Of a DNA stretch of 64,000 nucleotides, positions 1 through 11,500 are shown piece after piece (position 1 is the stretch's first letter; every line of letters begins with the position of its first letter). The notes below the pieces were generated by a model. The model ran no database searches, had not been told where the DNA came from, and saw only the letters and a list, made by a program, of their open reading frames with translations. Source of the stretch: Heterostelium album PN500 (taxonomy: Eukaryota; Evosea; Eumycetozoa; Acytosteliales; Acytosteliaceae); NCBI RefSeq assembly GCF_000004825.1, contig NW_008805103.1, positions 433,941 to 497,940 on the forward strand, written 5' to 3'. Position numbers and translations under genes: made by a program.

Positions 1-327
1 GATTCGAAAACAACAACAACAAACACCATTATAATTCCTCTCCGCTCTTACAATTCATTGGAATTGGTGAATCACCTGAATAAACAACAACAAAAAATCT
101 AATAATCATTTCGAATTACCTAAAGTAGTCATTTATATTACTATTTTTATTAAAAGTTATAACTTACAAATATCAATCATCAAGCACACACACACACTTT
201 TTTTATCACACTGATAAAATTTATATATAATTTTTTTAAAAAACAATCATTTTTTAATCAAATTTCATCAATACATATATATATATATCTTACATTATAT
301 TCATATAAAGATAGATAAGGATAAACT
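1..327. other. AT-rich 5' flank of the acyl-CoA oxidase gene
   Basis: No coding exon or RNA gene is visible. The segment contains CAA and CA microsatellites (near 20 and 185), oligo-T runs and a TA-rich stretch (270-300) just before the start codon at 328. This looks like an ordinary dictyostelid promoter and 5' UTR. The end of a gene to the left could lie outside the window. Confidence 0.5.
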
Positions 328-2247
328 ATGGATAGTGTAAATAGAAGAATTTCGAATATCGAACAACATTTGTCGGTTAATAGTTGTTCGGATGCTGTAC
401 AGACCTCGGGAACATTGGAACCGGTCAGACCGTTCAATCCCGACAAGCTGTTTGAGTATCTGTTTCCACACCACTTGGAGATGCGTCGCCAGTTGATTGC
501 AGAGTTTGAGGCACCAGAGAATGAGTTGATGCAACGTGCACCATTCGGTTTGTCATATACACAGGAGCGTGACCTCACCATGGAGCAAACCAAACGTCTG
601 ATAGAGATTGCCAAGCGCTATGTAAAGGTGATCGACTTTGTTCGCGATCCAACTAAAATTGCCGCATGGACACAGTCCTATCGTATGCGTAACATCGCCA
701 CAACCACTCTGTTCGGTGTGCACTTCTCGCTGTTTGGAGCAACGATTCTGCAGCTCGGTACCGACGAACAGCGTGAAAAGTACTTGAAACACGTCGAGGA
801 CTTCTCAATGCCAGGCTGTTTCGCGCTCACCGAACTCGGCCACGGTTCCAACGTACAGCAAATCGAGACACTCGCCGTCTACGACCACTCCACCGAGGAG
901 TTCATCATCAATTCACCAACCATCACCAGTCAGAAATACTTTATTGGTGGCGCCGCCAAGAATGCGCGTTGGACCGTCGCTTTTGCCCAGTTAAAGGTTG
1001 GCGAGAAATATGAGGGAGTGCACGCCTTCCTCATGAGAATCAGAAACGAAGACGGATCTGTCTGCAATGGTGTCAAGATTGCCGATTGTGGTGTCAAGAT
1101 GGCGTTGAACGGTGTCGACAACGGTCGTCTCATGTTCACCAACTACCGAGTTCCACGTGACCAACTGCTCTCCCGTTTCGGTGGTGTCAACAAAGCCGGT
1201 ATCTACAGCTCGCCAATCAACCCAGCAATCAAGCGTTTCGCACACAACATCGGAGCACTCGTCATCGGTCGTTATATCATCTCGATTGGATGTATCAGTT
1301 TCTCAGCGGTTGGACTTCAGACAGCGATCAACTACGCATTCACAAGACGTCAGTTTGGTGAGGACAACAACGAGCGTCAACTCATTACCTACGCCGTCCA
1401 CCAACGTCGTCTCCTCCCACACTTGGCATTCAACTACGGTATCCACTTTGCCAACGATTATCTACTGCGTCTGCTCGCAGAGAAAGAGAATAGAAAGGAT
1501 AAGGAAATCCATGTTTATGCATCGGCGCTAAAGGCATACTCGTCGTGGCACAACAGAAACTGCTTGCAAGATTGTCGTGAGGCGTGCGGTGGACAAGGTT
1601 TCTTGGCTGACAACCTGATCGGTCCATTCAAGTCAGAGACCGATATCTATACAACATTCGAAGGTGACAATGTTCTGATGTATCAACAGGTCGCCAAATA
1701 TATTCTCACAGAGGCACGTCGTAAGCCACCACCCGAATACAACCCACCCTCAGATGCATTCCGCGCCAAGACCGACTCGAAACACTTAAGATCCTTCGAT
1801 TTCCTCTTACAAGCAATGACAGCACGTCTCAACCAATACGTTGTACTCGTTGCCAACAAGCTGATGGAGGCAGTCGGATCCGGTAAGCCAGTGATGGACG
1901 CTTGGAACGACTGTGGTAGTTATATTCTGAATCTCGGTATCGTATTCACCGATAAATTCATTTTGGAGCGTTTCATCGAGGGAGTCAGTAAGTGTCCCGA
2001 TGACAACCAACGCAAGGCAATGTCATTGCTACTCAGCCTCATGGGATTGTTTATCATCAACAGAGACACATGGTTCATCAAGTATCAATTTATTTCAGTC
2101 GATCAATCAGATGCCATCGAAAACGAAATCTCTGATCTTTGTAAAGAAATTGCACCAATCTCTATAGCACTCGCCGAAGGTTTTGGATTCTCAACAAAGA
2201 CAATGGGTCCAATCGGTAGAGATTGGATTGCTGAAAATAGATATTGA
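328..2247 (+). CDS. Peroxisomal acyl-CoA oxidase with N-terminal PTS2
   Basis: The 639-aa product is a FAD-dependent acyl-CoA oxidase, the enzyme of the first step of peroxisomal beta-oxidation (acyl-CoA + O2 to trans-2-enoyl-CoA + H2O2). Family landmarks visible: the substrate/FAD loop CFALTELGHGSN (about residue 164), the TRRQFGE motif (about 338), and the acyl-CoA dehydrogenase C-domain signature EACGGQGFL (about 430). Length fits the family (about 630-700 aa). The C-terminus ends AENRY, so there is no SKL-type PTS1. Instead residues 7-15 read RISNIEQHL, a perfect PTS2 (R-I-x5-H-L). The gene is a single exon. The start ATG at 328 keeps the PTS2 at the expected N-terminal position. A poly-A-like AATAAA lies about 50 bp downstream. 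Confidence 0.95.
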   Translation: MDSVNRRISNIEQHLSVNSCSDAVQTSGTLEPVRPFNPDKLFEYLFPHHLEMRRQLIAEFEAPENELMQRAPFGLSYTQERDLTMEQTKRLIEIAKRYVKVIDFVRDPTKIAAWTQSYRMRNIATTTLFGVHFSLFGATILQLGTDEQREKYLKHVEDFSMPGCFALTELGHGSNVQQIETLAVYDHSTEEFIINSPTITSQKYFIGGAAKNARWTVAFAQLKVGEKYEGVHAFLMRIRNEDGSVCNGVKIADCGVKMALNGVDNGRLMFTNYRVPRDQLLSRFGGVNKAGIYSSPINPAIKRFAHNIGALVIGRYIISIGCISFSAVGLQTAINYAFTRRQFGEDNNERQLITYAVHQRRLLPHLAFNYGIHFANDYLLRLLAEKENRKDKEIHVYASALKAYSSWHNRNCLQDCREACGGQGFLADNLIGPFKSETDIYTTFEGDNVLMYQQVAKYILTEARRKPPPEYNPPSDAFRAKTDSKHLRSFDFLLQAMTARLNQYVVLVANKLMEAVGSGKPVMDAWNDCGSYILNLGIVFTDKFILERFIEGVSKCPDDNQRKAMSLLLSLMGLFIINRDTWFIKYQFISVDQSDAIENEISDLCKEIAPISIALAEGFGFSTKTMGPIGRDWIAENRY

Positions 2248-2683
2248 AACATATTATTTCAAAATACTATAAATATATACTTGTTATTATTATTAAAAAT
2301 AAATTTATAATCCATTTAAATTATATAGAAAATTCTAAACCAAAAAAAAAAAGTAGTTCTCCTTTCATTATTGTGTGTTTTGTTACTTGAAAATATCTGT
2401 TAAATGGTTGTGCAAGATCAGAGTGGGCGACCACAAAAAAAAAAAAACAAAAAAGCCTTTTTAGTTCGAAAAATGAAAAACACAAAAAGATTTAATTAAT
2501 TTAGCAAAACTTGAATGAAACACAACTTCACACACCTTTATCATGACGTTTTTGATCAAAAATTATAATAATGAAAAAAGAATCAGCAAAAAAAAAAGAA
2601 AGGTTTCTCAAAAAACTATTTAATGCACTCCTGAGAAATTTTATTGTTTAGTGTTTAGAAATTAGATATCAATAAAGTTAGAA
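2248..2683. other. Intergenic spacer between acyl-CoA oxidase and SDR genes
   Basis: The spacer holds the 3' flank of the oxidase (AATAAA near 2300), several poly-A tracts and the promoter/5' UTR of the downstream dehydrogenase. A 4-bp hairpin with a GCGA loop at 2423-2434 is the only structure noticed. No gene is seen. Confidence 0.5.
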
Positions 2684-3730
2684 ATGGAACCAATCGTTAA
2701 TGAAAAAGTATGGATTATCACTGGAGCTACTACAGGTTTCGGTTTCATCTTGGTTGAAAAGTTACTCACTCTCGGTCACAAAGTAACTGCCACCACCAGA
2801 AACAAAGATAAGCTCAACCAAAAGGTCACCGAACAATTCAAGGAGAAGCCAGAGGTCTTACAAAGATTCTTGGCTTGTCAAGTCGATCTCTCAGATCTCA
2901 AGTCAATCGAAGCTTGTATTACCCAAACCGTCGAGAAGTTTGGTCGTCTCGATAATCTCGTCAATAACGCCGGTTACTTCACCTTTGGTTTGGTAGAAGA
3001 AATCTCCGACAAGGAGTTCAGAGAGAACTTAGAGGTATATATCTAGAGAGAATTTAATGATCATTAAACACTTTTAAATATTGATTTAATATTAATCTGT
3101 ATAAACAGGTAAACTTTTTCGGTCCAGTCAATTTCGCCAAGTTGGCTTTGCCACACCTCAGAGAGTCAGCCAAGACCAACACCACTGGTCCAAGAATCCT
3201 CAACATTTCTTCTATGTTGGGTATTTGGGGTGAACTTCCAGGTTTTGTTTCCTATGTTTCCAGTAAGTTTGCACTCGATGGTTTCTCTGAAGTCTTACAT
3301 GGTGAACTCAAACCATTGAACATTCACGTTACCAGTGTCAAGCCAGGTATGTATCATTACTAGCAATTTAAAAAACAACAACAAACATTTAAATTTAAAA
3401 ACTAATTAATAATATTCAACTAAATAACTAGGTGGTTTCAAGACTGAAATTCTCATGGCTGAACCAAATATTTCTGCTTTCCACCCACATCCAAGTGGTG
3501 CCTATCCAAATATCAACGAGGAGTACTGCAGAGGTTTGATGGTTTCATTGCAAAAGGGTGATCCATCGAAGCTCTGTGATATCTTGATCAATCAATGCAA
3601 TCTTCCAAACCCACCATTACATTTGATGATTGGAGCTGATGCCTATGACATCGCAAACAAGAAGATGAAGAGAGTTGCCGATGAAATGGAGCAATTCCGT
3701 GCTGAAGCTACTGCTACCGATCTTGCTTAA
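2684..3730 (+). CDS. Short-chain dehydrogenase/reductase, three exons
   Basis: Exons are 2684-3034, 3109-3346 and 3432-3730, joined in phase to give 295 aa. The N-terminal Rossmann fold has the TGATTGFG glycine motif (TGxxxGxG, near residue 12) after a beta strand. The NNAG motif follows near residue 93. The catalytic Ser lies in the NISSM segment, and Tyr/Lys in YVSSK (YxxxK), all in exon 2. This is the classical SDR layout, closest in style to retinol-dehydrogenase/oxidoreductase-like SDRs, so an NAD(P)H-dependent oxidation or reduction of a small carbonyl or alcohol is expected. The substrate cannot be read from sequence. There is no signal peptide or membrane anchor, so it is probably cytosolic. 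Both introns are short (74 and 85 bp) with GTATAT and GTATGT donors. Confidence 0.9.
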
Positions 3731-3819
3731 ATGTATTTCACTCATTTTTTTTACTTTCACAAAACCAATAACTAATTATATGTTTGAATTGATTATTTAT
3801 AAATACAAATAAAATTTAA

Positions 3820-6800
3820 TTATTTATTTTCTAATTTAACCATATTAATACCTTTACGGAAATGGAAAGAATATTTTCTTTTCAATAATAGCACAACAGC
3901 TGTTATTACAATGATACCAAATACAACGGATCCAACGATGATACCAGCTATCTTAGCATTTGATAATCCTGAGTTCGATTGGCCACATTTATCGGGATCC
4001 TGATCAACCAACAAACTGAAATCTGGATCTAATAATGCTGAATTCTCATAGTATGGAATATCGATTCCAACCAATGATGTGGTTATTGTTGAAGATTCGC
4101 TTGAATTTTGCTGACCTGGATTGATTAATTTGTTGGTTAAAGATTGAATACGATAATCGATGATTCCAAAGTTGATGAATCTGGCAAAGAGAGTCTTTCC
4201 ATTGATTTGAAGTTTCAAATATTGAATTTCAGATGATTGTGTGTCATCACTGAAATCAGAGGTGATACATGAACTGTCTGAATCGGAAAGTGACAATGTG
4301 GCATTGATCACCAATTGAAGTGTATTCAGCTTGTCTTTGAATTGATATGAATCAAATCAAAATTGAATATTTCATTGATGATGGTGACATTGAATATTCT
4401 TTGTTTCCAAACGAATAGTTGGATTGTTTCTCGAAGTATTGAAGAGTAACGTTCAATCTTGTTGTTCTATTTGATGCGAGTGTTGTGCTGAATTGATAAA
4501 GTGTTGTGTCTGTTGTTGATTTGTTTTCGAATGACCAATTATCATTGAGTCCAAATTCCAAAACAGTATTTCCTTGTGAATCCAATTCTCTGATCGATGA
4601 GATTGAAATCAATGAATTCAGCGTGTTGGATTTATCTATCTGTGTGGTTGTTGGTTTGGTTGAATCGACATTGGTTGTCACATCGATAAGTTGGAGTGAA
4701 CAAGTTGGTCCAGCCCATCCACTGTTGCATACACATCCATTGTCAGTACATTTACCATGTTCTGTGCATAGAGGTGGACATGTAGTTGGGGTAGTTGTTG
4801 GTGTCGAAGTCGGAGTTGGAATGATAAGATTTGGAATAATTCTTAGAGTACTGCTCGCTCTACCACTACTGATTTTAAGGTCATAGAAGTTGTTTTGGTC
4901 AAATGCTGGAAGGTTCAAAATCATCATTGTAAAAGTACAAAATGTTGGAGCTTGAATAGACATTGAAGGACCATTCGATCTAATGGTTGGAGTAACGTTG
5001 GAAGAGTCATTTCCAAATGATTTGCCATAAACTGTCAATAGTCCACCAGCTGTTGAAATTGGTTCGTATGATTCCAAAAGTAAAGTTGGATTGATTAATC
5101 TTTTAATTGACAGATTATTGGCAATGGCGTTACCAATGAAAAGCTTTTTAGAAACGGCTCCATGCACAGTCAATACGCAGTCGAGAGTTGCTTCACCTAG
5201 ACCATAGGGAATAGGTATTCTGGCCTTATATTTAGCGGATGTACTATCATAGGTAGAAAGAGCGAAAACTCTGGTACTTGGGCAATCCAATACTGCCAAG
5301 GGGAAATGTCTTATCGAAACACCGTCGGTCGAACCATCAACAGTGAAATTCACATCTAAATATTTATCGCTACCAACATCCAGTGTATCTGTGGATGCAA
5401 TTATATTTTGAATTGAAGGTGGAGTGTTTCCAAGAGTATTCGGGCAACTTGAAGCAGTTGAGATGAAAAGTTGACTTGCAAGTGGTGTGAAATATATTTT
5501 TTCCAATGGATCAAAAGCTGATTGTATATTGCCGTTGTATGACTGAGATGTGATTCCATTTGCGTCAACCAGTAGCACTTGATCTTTGAATGTAAAGTTT
5601 TGTTGAACACAGGTTTTGGCATCGATTGAAATTCGAATTGAATAGACACCATTGAATTGATCACCGGAGCTAGCTTGAGAAGGTGTTAAGCTGAATTGGT
5701 ATGGCAAAAAATCTAGATCCGAAGTAACATTAAAAAATGCCTGAGATAATCCATTTGGTGAATCTTGAATAGTGATATCCCATCCAAATGTCAAAATTTC
5801 TTTTCCTGGTGATAAAGAAGGTGAAATAGCACGGAGATCTACTATCATTGGAGGATATAAATCGGAATCTGTATTATACCAAATTAATAAATTAGAAATT
5901 GTCAATTTGATTTTCTTTTTTTCTTTATCTTACTTTTAGAAGTAACTTTAAGAATAGCATTACTAAATTTAGATAAGATTAATTGGCTGTAGATAGGAGG
6001 ATAGGAAACAAGTTCATAGTTAACTACACCTTCGAATAGATTTCTTTGAAGTTGGAAATCGATTTGATACTGGTTGATAAGTGGATTCCAGAATCCAGTG
6101 AACGTGGTCATTCTTTTGTTGATTGCCGAGTTGATGATATTCAATTGTGGTGAGTAATCTTTGATTGGAGTTTTTACACTGAAGAATAACGAGTTGTTTG
6201 ATATTAAATTACTGACATCAAGGATATTATTCTTGAAACTAAATGAAACTATATCTTCGATTGTCCATGCAATGGGTGTAGGAATGGAAGGAATTACATC
6301 TAGCGATGCAGTCATATCACCAGTTTTCCATTGGAGATACTTGTTTGCATAGTTTGTAACTCCGAAATTGAGAGTGTTGTCTTTTAAGTTGCTGATGGAA
6401 ATTCTCTTTTGATAGACACCGTTGAGGTATGTTCCATAGACAAGATCTGCCTGTGTTATTCTGGAGGGTGGATTGATTATATCGACCGCCAAAACGCCGC
6501 TGTCATCAGTTATATTCATTGTAAGAAGAACAGAGTCATATGAAACCGGAACAATATCCAATTTCCAAATACTTGTAACACCAGAATAACTCTTGCCGGC
6601 TATAAATAGGATTTATATATTAGTACTAATAAACTCACAATTAAATTAAATTAATTTATCTCTTACTTATGGTATAAGCAGTTATCAAAGAGCTGGAATC
6701 AAATTGCAAAATGGCATTTCTTGTTGTCGTGTAAGTAGAATCTACCATTAATATGGTAATTGAAAGCGATCTTACTGTACCACTTATACCCATTGGGAAA

Positions 6801-8068
6801 GGCATGGTAGCCACGAATGATCCTCCTTTGATTCTGTCATTATAAATATTTGATACTGGAATATTGGTAGTCGATATCACGCAGTTACCATTATTGGTTT
6901 GAGCCAAAAAACTATTAACTGGAATCACCATAGGATACACTTTTCATAGCAATGAAAACAAATTAATAAATTAGGAAAATAAAAAAAATACTTGTAGTTT
7001 ATAAATTACATACATGTATAATTAAAAATCTTTGGCATTGTGTTTGAGCTAGCAAGTCCTCCATTCATGATATACAAGTCCGCTTGGGTTAGAATGGATG
7101 AGCGAAGTACATATGGCAAATAATAGGTACTCCTCTCGTTATTTCCGAGTACTGGATAGGGTGATCCATACTGGGGTGAAAAGAAATTCGATGAAAGTTG
7201 GTTTATATCGAAATAGTAACCATATGAGAGCATAGCAGCATTTTGTTGTGCAACAATAGAGTTATTCGGGGCGATACCTCTAATCGAAATGAATGTTTGT
7301 GGTGAATTCAAGGTTGTTAATGCTGGTAGTGTTAGATTTCCAAGTACTTTGAATGATGAATACACTGGAAGATTGACACTGCTGGAGTAAGTACAGCTCT
7401 GAGTTCCTTTAAGAGTGACTGTAAATCCATAGTAGGCAGAGGATCTACCGAATGAACCTAAAGAGTCGGGTTGAAAATTGTAGCATTTTGTCAATGTATT
7501 TGCATAATCGAGTGTGTAACCAGCATTGGGATCACCTAAAAGTATCAAACTTAATTTGTTCATCGATATATAATCGAAATATTGAACAGTTGGTAGTTTT
7601 GGTGTGATAACTATTAATTTGTTTAAAAAAAGTTGGTCAAACTCTTTAATCTAATCAAATCTATCTTATCAAATACCTACGATTACAAATAAATTGAACG
7701 TCAGTTGAGTTTTGATCATTGTTTACAGTGTTGGTAAAAGAGAAGGTTGCAGTTATAGGCGAGTTGGAAGCGGTAATAACCACATTAAGATTATATCGAT
7801 GAGAGTACGTGGAAAGGTCTACCTGTTGACCGTTACCTTGAACCCCTATATTTGGACCATTAACGGTTGGATTCCCAAAAACGAGTTGGTCATGTGAAGT
7901 AATACCAAAGTTGACATCTATAGTACATGTTTTCTGTATTAAATTTATGAATGGTGGTGATTGTGTTACTTTATCAATAAAGAAATGTGATTCAACTGTA
8001 TTTGGATTTATAGATATTAAAAGGAATAGAAAAGCAATTTTGCAAATTAAATTCTTATATATATTCAT
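3820..8068 (-). CDS. ComC-like EGF-domain membrane protein, with one frameshift
   Basis: Five exons by phase: 8068-7681, 7610-7014, 6939-6667, 6599-5934 and 5868-3820, all joined in phase 1. The N-terminus is a signal peptide (hydrophobic AFLFLLI core). A long Ser/Thr/Asn-rich beta-sandwich ectodomain follows, then an E-set/IPT-like segment, a cysteine-rich EGF module (CTEHGKCTDNGCVCNSGWAG) and a Ser/Thr-rich stalk. The C-terminus has one membrane helix (IAGIIVGSVVFGIIVI) and a short basic tail. This is the architecture of the dictyostelid ComC/EGF-like adhesion and communication family. The summed exons are 3973 nt, one more than a multiple of three. The extra base lies in the last exon near 4351, where the plus strand reads CAAAT but the paralogue's complement has CAAT. 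It separates the ectodomain frame from the helix. It may be a pseudogene or a sequencing error. Confidence 0.8.
4129..4731 (-). repeat. Gene-conversion tract, copy 1 (inverted relative to 11803-12404)
   Basis: I compared this tract base by base by eye with the complement of 11803-12404. The two match over about 602 positions with one synonymous C/T difference (near 4510) and one extra base here (near 4351). Outside the tract the two genes are clearly diverged on both sides: the EGF module just upstream differs, and the sequence after NKL(I) differs at many sites. The sharp edges are those expected of recent gene conversion between inverted paralogues. Confidence 0.9.
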
Positions 8069-8522
8069 ATCTTAGATAAACAAAGAAATTTTTAAATTCA
8101 AAACAATAATGATTTAAAAAACAAAGTTGTTTTTGTTGTTGCAAGAAAATTCAGACTTTTGCAATTGGATTTACCAAAGGTTATCGCTTTTTTTTTTTTC
8201 TTCCAAAATAAACCAAAATTCGTGTCCATTATGAGAAAACTTTTGCTAAACCACGGTTTTTGATCTAAGATTTCAGCAAAATTCCAAGTTCTATTGAATC
8301 AACACCCGACAATAATGTGGGAGGTCGTAAGAATTGATGAGTTTAGATTTTTTTTTTTGCTGGTCTCAAAAGCTTTCGAGATTTTTTTTATGCAAATTTC
8401 TCAAATGTGATCTTTATTTTTTTTTATATTCGAAAATATATATAGTTGTTTTTTGAAGGAAAAGGCTTTAGTCCAAAAAACAAAACATAAGTTGTTATAT
8501 TAATTATTAATAAAATATAGAA
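8069..8522. promoter_or_regulatory. Shared divergent promoter of the two ComC-like genes
   Basis: These 454 bp separate the start codons of two head-to-head paralogous genes, so both promoters must lie here or overlap into the genes. The segment has several long T runs, a TATA-like AT stretch near 8440 and a less AT-rich island near 8300-8335. No specific operator is recognised. Confidence 0.6.
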
Positions 8523-11500
8523 ATGAAATTGTCTTTTTATATATATCTATTTGTATTTTTTCTTATTATTGTGAATGGTAGTTATGGTTTGACTTTGTTA
8601 AAAAACTCTGTTGTTACCGACACCCAATTCGTTTTGAACGGATACAATAACGCAGAGGGTTGTTACATCACCTATTCGTTTGCTCTCAGTACAAATGATG
8701 CTAAAAAAAATATAACGTTTAAGTGGGATCAAAATGGTTGCTTAGACGGAACACAACAATTATTACTATCTGTATCACAATCACAAGTCATAGCTTCGGG
8801 AGCTTGCTTTTTCCCAGTGGGTACCAAGGTTTACACACTTTCAGTTTATGACACTGCAGGTTTATCATATGATTATAAATGGCGTTCATTTTGTAACAGT
8901 AAGTTATTAAATACTCAAAAAAATTCAAAAAATAATATACTTATTAATTAATCTAACATTTATTTTTCATAGAACCTCAATTTAGTCCAGAATTAAAGTC
9001 AACAATGATGAATGCCTACGGAGATATGTTGGTAACTTTGAAGGTTGAGCCTGGAGTAAAGTATAATGTCGGATATATTTTTGGGGGTTCTGGCTTCAAT
9101 CCAAATTGTTATAGGTTCAGCGATATCGATGGATATGGAAGTTCCATGGCTACATTGACTATATCGTTGAATACCTATTTCTCCTGTCCTTTCACCGTTC
9201 CTTTCACAGCCACTCTATTTGTAAACGATTATGCTATTACCAACATTTCAATTCCAGCACCTTTTAGTTTTCCATACACTACCAATTCTATTAAATACTA
9301 TGGAAATGAATTGAATTTCACCATGAAGACACCTACCTACGATCTTATGAGAACACGTATTCAAGCTAAGAATGTGGATTGTTTTTTCAAGAATTTTGTA
9401 AGTCTTCCAAATGATGATTATGTTGCTGCCACCCGAGTTGGAAATGATGAATATTACCTTATCAACTATCTAAATTACACCTCTATTTTTGGCTATAGAG
9501 TCGTCACTATTGGTACCAATAGAACACAGAGTCCTGAAATAGTATATAATGCAAAGAGTTAGTAAATTAATATATCTTAAATATTTTCTTTTTTAATATT
9601 AATTAATTAATTATTTTTTTCCAGGTTTTTACAACAATGCTGCACTTTCCATCACAAACAATTTCAACGGACAATCAAATACCTATTCATGGTTTCTTAT
9701 AGCAGCGTCTATTTCACAAATGTCAAAGTATTCAGTGGTAATGAAATATAATTCAAGTGTTTTACCAGATCAAAACCTTCCATACCCAATTGGATTTGGT
9801 TCTGGTAATAAGTTATTTGCCCTACTTAAGTTTGTACCGAATTATTCACAGTATTTTTATAGTGTGATTTCAAGTAATAATAAGGATTCCCTACAGAATG
9901 GAAAGTTACTTACGTAAGTTGAAAACTATGATAATAGAAGTTAATTGCTAACCACTTTCTTAGTCGAACAGTTATAGATACTACACCACCCTTGTTAAAT
10001 TCATTTAAATTAATACCTTTTGGATTTCAGACTTTTATTCTTCAGGTCAATATCTCTGATAGTGAATCTGGATTTTTATCGATGACCCAAACCTACCCTT
10101 TTGGAATTACAATTACCCATAGAGACTTGATGGATGGATCTATATATTCTGGTCTTTATGAAAAGCAGGTTTTTGTTCCCAACAATAATAAAGTTAACGT
10201 TTTCGGTTTTACAGTGAAAGATCTAGCTGGCAATAGTAGAGCATATGGAACCAATAGTTTTTTGACCAACTACAATATACTCCCACAGATTCCTTACAAC
10301 GTCAATTTCACAATTGACAATATCATATCATTTATGTTCCTCGACAAGAGATTAAATGTTACCGACAGGATGGCCAATTCAACAGCTTATTTCAGATTAG
10401 ATACACCAAATACTCAGCTTCAACCAAAGATTACCTTTATTTGGGCAAGATTTGGAGATGCAAATTATAATTCCACATTCACTGGATTTTGGAATTCAGT
10501 TATCCAATCCTATCAAATAGACTTTGGCATTAGCATGAATTATATTAGTGGAAGTATCGATTACATCATAGAGAGTAACCCACCAGTTTCCAGGGAGATT
10601 CTAATTTCAAAGTTTGGAGATGTTGCAAAGTTAATTATTGATTCTGCAAGTAAGTTATTTTAATTTATATATCTTTAAAGAAAATATTAATGTTAAAGTA
10701 TATTTTTATTTTTTCAAAAAAGAAATTGATTATCAACCACCAGTCATTACCAATATATTGAAATTTCCAACAGGTTGGGATATTACTATATCAGATCCTA
10801 TCAATGGTCTGAAGATAGCATATTTCAATGTAACTTCTGATCTAGATCCACTTCCCTATCAATATACTTTCACACCATCTGATGCAATCTCTGGAGATCT
10901 CAACTCTGGTGTCTACAGAATTAATTTAAATGGTGTAATGTGTGTGAATCAAAATTTTTCATTTATCGATGGAGTAAAGTTGGTAGATAATGGAGGTAAC
11001 TTTGCTCAATCATTTTACGCAAACCAAGAATCCTACTTTGATCCATTTGAAATGTATCCTGATGTTGACAGTGCAAATCTATTGTACAGCTGTGACTCAA
11101 AGCCCGATACAACTCCACCATCCCTTGTAGTTAGGGTAGATGCAAATCAGCCTCAATATATTTCGGTATTTGTCAATGCTTCTGATCCAGATTCAGGAAT
11201 TTCATCGAGACATAACCCAGTCGTTTATATTACAGGTTTGGGTGATGAATTTATTGTTCCAATGACACACATAGAGGCCTATCAGTTTTATACTATTTAT
11301 CAAGAGCTCATCAAAGTTCCTTTTAATTTCGGAATTGAAAGAACACAATTTGGTATCGGAGTATATGGTATCTGCAATAATCAATTGAACTATTTTGCAT
11401 CTGTTTCGATACAGTCTTTTAATTATACTTTTAGCAATTTCGCAGTTCTTCAAGGAGCTAGTCAAATTTCTGAGGAAGGTGGAGCATTGACGATTAGTGG

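Noticed and set aside
2423-2434. GTGG-GCGA-CCAC hairpin with GNRA loop followed by an A run
   Set aside because: Only four base pairs; too short to claim as an RNA element or terminator.
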